64,000 bases of DNA. Source: Pseudoduganella plicata (lineage in GTDB: Bacteria; Pseudomonadota; Gammaproteobacteria; Burkholderiales; Burkholderiaceae_D). The position numbers were made by a program, and so were the translations under genes. Location: contig NZ_CP038026.1 of NCBI RefSeq assembly GCF_004421005.1, positions 5,146,001 to 5,210,000 on the forward strand, in the 5' to 3' direction. Shown piece after piece: positions 56,815-64,000 of the stretch. Positions within the stretch are counted from its first letter, which is position 1. Each line of letters begins with the position of its first letter. The notes beneath the pieces are model-generated. The model had not been told where the DNA came from, searched no databases, and worked only from the letters and a program-made list of their open reading frames with translations.

Positions 56815-57522
56815 ATGCGCACACGGATTACAACCATTGCGGCCACGGTCATGCTGACGGCGGCCGCCATCGCCCACGCGGGCAATGTCGGCATCAGCGC
56901 CGGCGATTACTATTCGCCCACGCTGGCCACGACGTTGACCGCGCAGGGCAATAGCGTCCATGCCGTCGGCTGGTATAACGACAACGTCTTGTCCACGTAC
57001 GATGTGTACATCCAGGACGGCAGCTCCTTTGCCGACGCGGCCGCGCTCGACCGCTTCGTCTATCACGGCGGCACCCTGATCCAGCTGCCGTGGAGTTTCA
57101 CGAACATCGCCTACACTGCCGACACGACGGTTTTCAGCCGCCGCCGCAGGGGCACGCTGGAGCAGCTCAATCCGGGCATCGACGTCATCGCGCCAGACGA
57201 CTGGCTGCTGGCCGGTGTGACGTTGCCCGAGGCGGGCACACAAACGATCGGCCGTGAGATCGGCAACCGGTTCGCGGACGGCGCCACGCCCGTGCTGGAA
57301 TGGGAAGACGGCACCGCGCTGCTGGGCTACCGCCGCTATGGAGCCGGGCTCGTGGTCGGGTTCGACGTACACCTCGTCACGGCGGACGCCTCGCCCCTGT
57401 CGGCCGACTGGTCGAACCGGATCATCGGTAACGCGATCAGCCCCGTTCCGGAGCTGTCCACGTGGGCCATGCTGGCGACCGGCGCGACGATGCTGCTGCT
57501 GCGCCGGCGCCGCCCGGACTGA
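56815..57522 (+). CDS. PEP-CTERM surface protein
   Basis: A 235-residue exported protein from ATG 56815 (after GGGGAACG). Signal peptide MRTRITTIAATVMLTAAAIA to HAG; the mature part has strand-rich segments (VGISAGDYYSPTLATTLTAQ, AGVTLPEAGTQTIGREIG) resembling a glutamine-amidotransferase-like fold without visible catalytic triad. The C-terminus PVPELSTWAMLATGATMLLL and RRRR is a PEP-CTERM sorting signal cut by exosortase in EPS-producing Gram-negatives. Function unknown. Confidence 0.85.
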   Translation: MRTRITTIAATVMLTAAAIAHAGNVGISAGDYYSPTLATTLTAQGNSVHAVGWYNDNVLSTYDVYIQDGSSFADAAALDRFVYHGGTLIQLPWSFTNIAYTADTTVFSRRRRGTLEQLNPGIDVIAPDDWLLAGVTLPEAGTQTIGREIGNRFADGATPVLEWEDGTALLGYRRYGAGLVVGFDVHLVTADASPLSADWSNRIIGNAISPVPELSTWAMLATGATMLLLRRRRPD

Positions 57523-57523
57523 C

Positions 57524-59290
57524 TTACCTCGCCGCCGGCAGGTTGGCGAGAAAGGCGTGGATCTGCGACACCACCTGCGCGCCTTCGCCGACACCGGCCG
57601 CGACCCGCTTCGTCGAGCCGGCGCGTACGTCGCCGATGGCGAACACGCCGGGCACGCTCGTCTCCAGTGCGGCGCGCTCGGGCTGGTCCGGCGGATAGAT
57701 GCCGTTCTCGAAGTTGGCGCGGCACTGCGCCTTCGTCACGTCGTGGCCCGTGCGGATAAAGCCCTGGGGATCGACGTCGACGCCGCAGTCGCCCAGCCAG
57801 TCGGTGTTCGGGTCGGCGCCGATGAACAGGAACACGCGGCAGACGTCGCGCAGCTTTTCCGTTCCCGCCGCGTTATTGCGCAGCATGACCTGCTTCAGGC
57901 CTTCCTCGTCGCCTTCCAGCGCCACGATTTCCGTGTGCGTGTGCAGCTCGATATTCGGCGTGGCCCGGATACGGTCGATCAGGTATGTCGACATCGTCGC
58001 CTTCAACCCTTCGCCGCGCACGACCATGTGCACCTTTTTCGCATGTCCGGACAGGAACACCGCCGCCTGGCCGGCCGAATTGCCGCCGCCGACGAGGATC
58101 ACCTCCTCGGTGCGGCACAGGTTTGCCTCAATGCGCGACGCCCAGTAATAGATGCCGCGGCCTTCGAACTGCTTGATGTTGGCCAGCGAGGGCCGGCGGT
58201 AGCGCGCGCCGCATGACAGCACGACGGTGCGTCCCTGGACGCAGGTGCCGTCGGCCAGCTGCACCCGCAGCGGGTACGTGTCGCAGAGAAGCCGCGCCGC
58301 CGCGGCGGGAATGGCCACCTCGACGCCGAACTTCTGCGCCTGCACGTAGGCCCGCCCCGCTAGCGCGCCGCCGGAAATCCCCGTGGGGAACCCCAGGTAG
58401 TTTTCGATGCGCGCGCTGGCCGCAGCCTGGCCGCCGTACGCACGCTGTTCCAGAGCCAGCACGGACAGGCCTTCCGACCCCGCGTACACGGACGTCGCCA
58501 GGCCGGCCGGTCCGGCGCCCACGACGATGACGTCCCACACTTTCGACTCGTCCAGCTCGGGCAGCATGCCCAGGCAGCGGCCCACGTCGGCGTTGCTCGG
58601 GTTGCGTTTGACGCTGCCGTCCGGGCAGACGACGAGCGGCCAGTCGTCGGGCGTCGGCTGGTAGTAGTCGCACAGCGAGCGGGCCTGCGCGTCTTCCTTC
58701 GGGTCCAGCAGCGTATGCGGATAACCGTTACCGGTCAGGAAGCTCTGCAGCTGGAACAGCCGCGGGTGGCCCGGCGGACCCACCAGCACGGGGCCGCCCG
58801 ATCCGACTTCAATCAGGTTCACGCGGCGCAGGATCAGCGCGCGCACAATGCGCTCGCCCAGCTCCGCCTCGGCGATGACGAGCGCGCGCAGGTTCTCGGC
58901 CGATATCACCAGCGCTTCCACGTCGCCGACCGCCGTCGCATTCACCAGCGAAGGGCGGCCAGCCAGCTGCGACACTTCGGCCGTGAACTCGCCCGGTCCG
59001 TGCTCCGTGATGAAGGCGGAGTTGCCCAGGCCATCGTACCGGTTGATGGCGATGCGGCCGGACAGCACAACGACCATGCCGAACGTTGTATGACCCGCCT
59101 CCAGGATGCGCACGCCGTTGTGATAGGTGCGCACGCTGCCGAAGCGGTGCAGGCGCCGTACCTCCTGCTCGGTCAGGCGCGGGAAAATCTGGTGGCGGCG
59201 CGATTCGATCGTGGCGCCGATGGCGGGCACCTCGTCTTCCTTGCTTGCCTCGGGCACGAATTGGGTTGGGGTCAGCGTCATGTTGGCCAT
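57524..59290 (-). CDS. FAD-dependent thioredoxin-reductase-like protein with cNMP-binding domain
   Basis: A 588-residue cytoplasmic protein from ATG 59290. Residues about 35-155 are a cyclic-nucleotide-binding domain (HNGVRILEAGHTTFGMVVVL, GPGEFTAEVSQLAGRPSLV). A small spacer domain (about 165-245, GHPRLFQLQSFLTGNGYPHT, a thioredoxin-like turn without CxxC) leads to a thioredoxin-reductase-like half: FAD loop VIVVGAGPAGLATSVYAG, NADPH loop VILVGGGNSAGQAAVFLSG, and GVFAIGDVRAG. The CxxC redox pair of true thioredoxin reductase is replaced (YYWASRIEANLC). Substrate unknown; ligand gating is inferred. Confidence 0.88.
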   Translation of the reverse strand: MANMTLTPTQFVPEASKEDEVPAIGATIESRRHQIFPRLTEQEVRRLHRFGSVRTYHNGVRILEAGHTTFGMVVVLSGRIAINRYDGLGNSAFITEHGPGEFTAEVSQLAGRPSLVNATAVGDVEALVISAENLRALVIAEAELGERIVRALILRRVNLIEVGSGGPVLVGPPGHPRLFQLQSFLTGNGYPHTLLDPKEDAQARSLCDYYQPTPDDWPLVVCPDGSVKRNPSNADVGRCLGMLPELDESKVWDVIVVGAGPAGLATSVYAGSEGLSVLALEQRAYGGQAAASARIENYLGFPTGISGGALAGRAYVQAQKFGVEVAIPAAAARLLCDTYPLRVQLADGTCVQGRTVVLSCGARYRRPSLANIKQFEGRGIYYWASRIEANLCRTEEVILVGGGNSAGQAAVFLSGHAKKVHMVVRGEGLKATMSTYLIDRIRATPNIELHTHTEIVALEGDEEGLKQVMLRNNAAGTEKLRDVCRVFLFIGADPNTDWLGDCGVDVDPQGFIRTGHDVTKAQCRANFENGIYPPDQPERAALETSVPGVFAIGDVRAGSTKRVAAGVGEGAQVVSQIHAFLANLPAAR

Positions 59291-59501
59291 TGCGGGTCCT
59301 GCGGGTCGGTTGATGTGGCGATGCAACCAGTCTAACCGAACGTGCGCACGGCTTGGGCGAATCGGTCCAATGCTATCCCGTTCGGAGGAAGGGCACGCGG
59401 CGGGAACCGTCCCCGCTGCGGTATCGCGTGCCACGCGGCGGCGAATACGCTATCCTCGTGGCAGCCAAACAAGGCGCGGAGACAATAAAAAGGAGAAGGG
59501 A

Positions 59502-60578
<1,077 letters not shown>

Positions 60579-60581
60579 GTG

Positions 60582-60620
60582 CGTGTCCCGCCGCGGTGCC
60601 TGGCACCGGGATGGGACACG
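60582..60620 (+). terminator. Nested hairpin after the ATPase gene
   Basis: CGTGTCCC (60582-60589) pairs with GGGACACG (60613-60620) around an inner GGTGCC/GGCACC stem. The GGTGCCTGGCACC core belongs to the palindrome family in this window. Confidence 0.55.
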
Positions 60621-60665
60621 AGTTCGACAGTGGGCGGGCACTCGTACTGCGGCTACAATGTTTCG

Positions 60666-61217
60666 ATGACTACTCCGATCATCCGCCCGGCCAGCGAGGC
60701 CGACTTAAGCGCCTTCTTTCCTTATCTCGCCGACCAGCTGAGCGATAACGGCCAGCATGGCAACCCGCTGTTCCAGCCGATGTCGCGAAGCCAGCGCGGC
60801 GTACCGCCCGGCCGTATCGAGACTTTTACGCGTGGCGTGGCGACGCCGCTAACGCAACCTGGCTGGCGGCGGCTGTGGCTGGCGCTTGACGGCGACGACA
60901 TCCATGGCCACATCGATTTGCGGGCGCGGCCCGAACCGGAAGCGGCGCACCGGTGCTTCCTTGGCATGGGCGTCCACCGCGATGCGCGCCGCCTTGGCTT
61001 GGGCATGGCGCTGCTCGAAATGGCGATCGACTGGGCCACGGCCAATCCGGCGCTGGACTGGATCGACCTGGAAGTGCTGAGTGTGAACGCGCCGGCGCGC
61101 GCACTGTACCGCAAACGAGGTTTTATCCAGACTGGCGAGATCGTCGACCTCCTGCGCATCGATGGCGAGCGGCATGGGTATGTCTCGATGAGCTTGCCGT
61201 TACGGTGGACGCTGTAG
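60666..61217 (+). CDS. GNAT-family N-acetyltransferase
   Basis: A 183-residue acetyltransferase from ATG 60666; upstream in-frame codons come from the palindrome. The acetyl-CoA site is seen as LGMGVHRDARRLGLGMALLE, followed by WIDLEVLSVNAPARALYRKR and GFIQTGEIVDLLRIDGE. Substrate unknown. It is monocistronic between the ATPase and cysM. Confidence 0.85.
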   Translation: MTTPIIRPASEADLSAFFPYLADQLSDNGQHGNPLFQPMSRSQRGVPPGRIETFTRGVATPLTQPGWRRLWLALDGDDIHGHIDLRARPEPEAAHRCFLGMGVHRDARRLGLGMALLEMAIDWATANPALDWIDLEVLSVNAPARALYRKRGFIQTGEIVDLLRIDGERHGYVSMSLPLRWTL

Positions 61218-61459
61218 GCCGGCTCAGCGGGTAGCGTGGTTACTGTCGTTACGGTCGCGCCATCGCCATCGCCAACGTTCGCCCAGCACCAGCAGCCCTG
61301 TCACGAGCAGCAACCGATCTTGCCCCCGTCAAACGCGCTGCGGGCAGCTTCCGGCATGTAAGGGACTGGCCACGGCAGGCTCCGGGGCAAAGGCGGCCCA
61401 AGCGGCGCAGCCTGACTCGGATTAGAATGGTTGTTTTGGTGAAGAAAAAAGCTGATCGC

Positions 61460-62362
61460 ATGACCTACAAGACCATCGCCGACACGATCGGCAACACACC
61501 GCTGGTGCAACTGGTTCGCATCCCGGGTGCGGAGGCCGCCGCGCGCAACAATATCATCCTGGGCAAGCTGGAAGGCGACAACCCGGCGGGTTCCGTCAAG
61601 GACCGCGCCGCGATGTCGATGCTGCGCCGCGCCGAGGAGCGGGGCGACATCAAGCCGGGCGACACGCTGATCGAGGCCACCAGCGGCAACACGGGTATTG
61701 CGCTGGCGATGGCCGCGGCCATCCGCGGCTACAGGATGGTGCTCCTGATGCCGGAAAATCTGTCCGAAGAACGTCGCCAGAGCATGGCCGCGTACGGCGC
61801 GCAGATCGTGCTGACGCCGAAAACCGGCGGCATGGAATACGCGCGCGACTTGGCCGAGCAGATGCAGAAGGACGGCAAGGGCATCATCCTCGACCAGTTT
61901 GCCAACGGCGACAATCCGCGCGCGCACTACGAGTCGACCGGTCCCGAAATCTGGCGCGACACCGACGGCCGCGTCACGCACTTCGTCAGCGCGATGGGCA
62001 CGACGGGCACCATCATGGGGGTGTCGCAATACCTGAAGGAGCGCAACGAGGCCATCCGCATCATCGGCGCGCAGCCGGAAGAGGGCTCGTCGATCCCCGG
62101 CATCCGCAAGTGGCCGGAAGCATACCTGCCGAAGATCTTCGACAAGGCGCGGGTCGACCAGATCGAATACGTGTCGCAGGGAGCGGCGGAACGGATGGCG
62201 CGCCGGCTGGCGGCCGAGGAAGGCATCTTCTGCGGCATCTCCGCGGCGGGCGCCTGCGAAATCGCGTTGCGCATTTCGCAGACGGTAGAAAACGCGACAA
62301 TCGTTTTCATCGTCTGCGACCGCGGCGATCGTTACTTGTCGACGGGGGTCTTTCCCGCCTGA
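61460..62362 (+). CDS. cysM: Cysteine synthase B
   Basis: A 300-residue PLP enzyme. IADTIGNTPLVQLVRIPG, the PLP Lys in GDNPAGSVKDRAAMSML, TSGNTGIALAMAAAIRG, the CysM-type GTTGTIMGVSQYLKERN and GISAAGACEIALRI are visible. CysM makes cysteine from O-acetylserine with sulfide or thiosulfate. ATG 61460 gives the usual start; an upstream ATG at 61427 adds an odd basic extension. Confidence 0.95.
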   Translation: MTYKTIADTIGNTPLVQLVRIPGAEAAARNNIILGKLEGDNPAGSVKDRAAMSMLRRAEERGDIKPGDTLIEATSGNTGIALAMAAAIRGYRMVLLMPENLSEERRQSMAAYGAQIVLTPKTGGMEYARDLAEQMQKDGKGIILDQFANGDNPRAHYESTGPEIWRDTDGRVTHFVSAMGTTGTIMGVSQYLKERNEAIRIIGAQPEEGSSIPGIRKWPEAYLPKIFDKARVDQIEYVSQGAAERMARRLAAEEGIFCGISAAGACEIALRISQTVENATIVFIVCDRGDRYLSTGVFPA

Positions 62363-62648
62363 GGCGCCCAAGCACATGAGGATCGGCGCCCCAGCCTGGC
62401 GCCTGTCCTGACGTTTGGTTGGCGGGTCGCACAGCCGGTCGGCACCGCATGCCAGGCCCCGACATTTTCAGCAGCCAGCCGCGGTGCGATCGACAGCCGC
62501 AGGCGCCTGGCACGGACGTCCACGACGTCGAACAGTGCCCCGTAAACGAAAACAGCCGGCATTGGCCGGCAGTCTGGTACTAATCCCGAACAAAACGCGT
62601 CACGCGCGTCCTCGCCCGGTGGGGGAGGACGCTGGCGCAACCGCGGCA
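62363..62648. other. 286-base spacer after cysM
   Basis: No supported gene. Both strands show open frames of poor composition. No strong terminator stem was identified after cysM. Confidence 0.5.
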
Positions 62649-63002
62649 TCAGCCGTTGTTGTTGCTGGTGCTGCTTTGTGGCGTTTCGCCTTCTTTCGGC
62701 TTGAACTGCTTGTCGCTGATACGGAACTTGTTGCGGCGGTCGCCCATCAGGTAGCGCAGGTCGCGGATCGACAGATCGCTGACCTCGTGCATACGGATCA
62801 GCAGCGAGGCGCCCACCGGCAGGCGGTGGTGGCGGATCTTGCTGATGACCGGCGGCGCCACTTCCAGAGCGCGCGACAGGGCCGCATCGTTCTTCAGGCG
62901 CAGGTTCTCGATCAGCGTGTCCAGCAGGCGATTAGGGTTGTACTGCAGCAGGTCGTCGCCTTCCGAATCGTTGTTCATATCAATTCCGACTTGGTTTGTC
63001 AT
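62649..63002 (-). CDS. Small helix-turn-helix protein, 117 aa
   Basis: From ATG 63002 (or ATG 62978, which has a closer GGAAT site). It contains LLDTLIENLRLKNDAALSRALEVAPPVISKIRHHRLPVG in segments, a lambda-repressor-like fold with the recognition helix around VAPPVISKIRHHR, then VSDLSIRDLRYLMGDRR and a Ser/Asn tail. Likely a DNA-binding regulator. It lies beside an AT-rich region that may carry its promoter and targets. Confidence 0.75.
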   Translation of the reverse strand: MTNQVGIDMNNDSEGDDLLQYNPNRLLDTLIENLRLKNDAALSRALEVAPPVISKIRHHRLPVGASLLIRMHEVSDLSIRDLRYLMGDRRNKFRISDKQFKPKEGETPQSSTSNNNG

Positions 63003-63485
63003 GATACGTCTGTTCCTTCTGTAAAGTTGTTCTGCAAAGTGAAACACTCGGAGCTCAAGCTGCGCTTCAGGACCACGAACCCGCTGTACGCCGAGGGCAC
63101 ACAACGCTGTCCGAGATCCCTATGTTCTCCCTTCACTGAGGAACGATACGCGGATTCCGGGATAACAAGGTTTCATAATATATACACAATTGTACAACAT
63201 TCCGCAATATTTTACCCAAGAGCAATAGAAAATTTACCATCTTTCTGCTTGCCGTTGTCCTATCGCAACAATGTGTGAGAATTCTACCTGAATTTTTGTG
63301 GTAGATAAACGCACATCAGCGAGCGCGGCTTTGTCATTCGTACAATCTTAAGTGTAATATAAAACTTACCACTGTTGCTGCACTAAATGCAACAGTATCA
63401 CAAGTTTCCCACATACATTACATTCTTGCAAGCAATAATGCAGTAATCTTTACAATATCTTGCAAACAAGACCAATGTCGGAAGG
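63003..63485. other. 483-base AT-rich spacer
   Basis: From about 63160 to 63480 the base composition drops to far below the surroundings, with many A/T runs. CTGTTGC and GCAACAG (63373-63397) form an inverted pair, and CTTGCAA recurs near 63425 and 63460. No gene is visible. It probably holds regulatory sites of the HTH gene and of the next gene's end. Confidence 0.6.
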
Positions 63486-64000
63486 CTACGACCCCGTACG
63501 CGTGGTGCGGACGGCCCGGCCCAGTTCGACAACGGACATCGCGTAGAAATAGCTGCGGTTGTACTGTGTGATGGCGAAGAAGTTGTTACTTGCGACCCAA
63601 TATTCAGTCGGCTCCGAGCCGTTCTGAAGATCCACCAGCCCATACAACATGTCTGGTGGCAAAGACGAAGTGGTGACGACGCCGGCCGCCGTCAAGTCTT
63701 CCGGGCGCACTTTCGCTTCCAGTCCGAGGTTCAGGTACTGCTCCCACGCGCGGCTGGGCGACACGGTGGCGTGATGGACAATGGGCCCGGCCTGGTCGCG
63801 TTTCCAGCCGTGACCGACAAGGAACGCGGCCACGCTGCCGATTGCATCCGCAGCCGAATTGCGCAGATCGACGCGGCCGTCGCCGTCGAAATCGACGCCA
63901 TACTTCACAATGTTGCTAGGCATAAACTGCGGCATGCCGACGGCGCCTGCAAACGAGCCCTGCAGCGACAGGGGGGCAATACCCGTCTGGCGCGCGTACA
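63486..64000 (-). CDS. mltB: Lytic murein transglycosylase B, C-terminal part (5' end beyond window)
   Basis: The frame enters from the window edge and ends at 63486. The visible 170 or so residues contain the MltB/SLT-2 core end: YARQTGIAPLSLQGSFAGAV, GMPQFMPSNIVKYGVDFDGD, RVDLRNSAADAIGSVAAFL and the substrate-groove YFYAMSVVELG. The enzyme cuts peptidoglycan between MurNAc and GlcNAc. The catalytic Glu lies upstream of the window, so activity cannot be judged. Confidence 0.9.
   Translation of the reverse strand, partial: YARQTGIAPLSLQGSFAGAVGMPQFMPSNIVKYGVDFDGDGRVDLRNSAADAIGSVAAFLVGHGWKRDQAGPIVHHATVSPSRAWEQYLNLGLEAKVRPEDLTAAGVVTTSSLPPDMLYGLVDLQNGSEPTEYWVASNNFFAITQYNRSYFYAMSVVELGRAVRTTRTGS

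Noticed and set aside
62332..62649. Minus-strand frame after cysM
   Set aside because: Overlaps the cysM end, no start site, composition like a reversed frame.

Overview
The window reads as a chromosomal segment of a GC-rich betaproteobacterium of the Burkholderiales, most likely Oxalobacteraceae (Massilia/Duganella/Pseudoduganella group). This is inferred from the order gyrA - DUF2059 - serC - pheA - hisC - tyrA - aroA - cmk - rpsA - ihfB - lapA - lapB - rfaE1, from PEP-CTERM-type surface proteins, from a tmRNA with the tag ANDNSYALAA, and from abundant short palindromic repeats with GGCTCCGG/GGTGCC/GGGGTC cores. No rRNA, tRNA, CRISPR array, prophage or transposase gene was found.

Layout. 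1-1.4 kb: the end of an unidentified gene and two overlapping lipoprotein genes. 1.5-9.7 kb (minus): an N-acetylglucosamine catabolic operon transcribed in the order glucosamine/GlcNAc kinase, HutC-type repressor, nagA, SIS-type deaminase (frameshifted), sugar-binding protein, two ABC permeases, AmpG-like MFS carrier. It has no ATPase of its own; an orphan MalK/UgpC-type ATPase lies at 59.5 kb. 9.8-10.3 kb: a decayed region with a probable GIN-domain remnant. 10.3-16.6 kb (mostly plus): small secreted proteins, exeA/gspB, mobB, a YjfB-type motility gene, and a bufferin-type copper-peptide operon (BufA1 precursor plus a single protein joining the BufB oxidase and BufC partner). 16.7-26.5 kb: S4 RNA-binding protein, fumC, FimV-like protein, FliT-like chaperone, HDOD protein, CsbD, DPP-IV-like peptidase and a MATE exporter. 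26.7-36.5 kb: beta/gamma-crystallin protein, cbpA-cbpM, two low-complexity stress-type proteins with a shared upstream motif, LysR/azoR pair, NAD-salvage pair (amidohydrolase and pncB), ABM monooxygenase, two-gene GNAT neighbourhood and DUF1003 protein. 36.5-38.3 kb: a strongly structured non-coding stretch, ssrA and an orphan gene beside it. 38.4-40.7 kb (minus): gph, ubiG and an OmpA-family gene. 41.2-56.4 kb (plus): the housekeeping block from gyrA to rfaE1, then a ComEA-like protein. 56.4-64 kb: repeats, a PEP-CTERM protein, an FAD reductase fused to a cNMP-binding domain, the MalK-like ATPase, GNAT, cysM, a small HTH protein, an AT-rich island and the end of an mltB-like gene.

Themes. 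Two transport/catabolism parts may work together at a distance (GlcNAc ABC permeases and the orphan ATPase). PheA, HisC, TyrA and AroA form an aromatic amino-acid supply line coupled to SerC and Cmk. CbpA/CbpM, LapA/LapB and IHF/S1 are standard pairs. Candidate FliA promoters precede yjfB, fliT and possibly the fimV-like gene. Four coding regions carry single-base deletions (GlcNAc deaminase, mobB, the Q/G-rich protein and the GIN remnant); either the strain carries real lesions or the assembly has residual indels in GC-rich runs.
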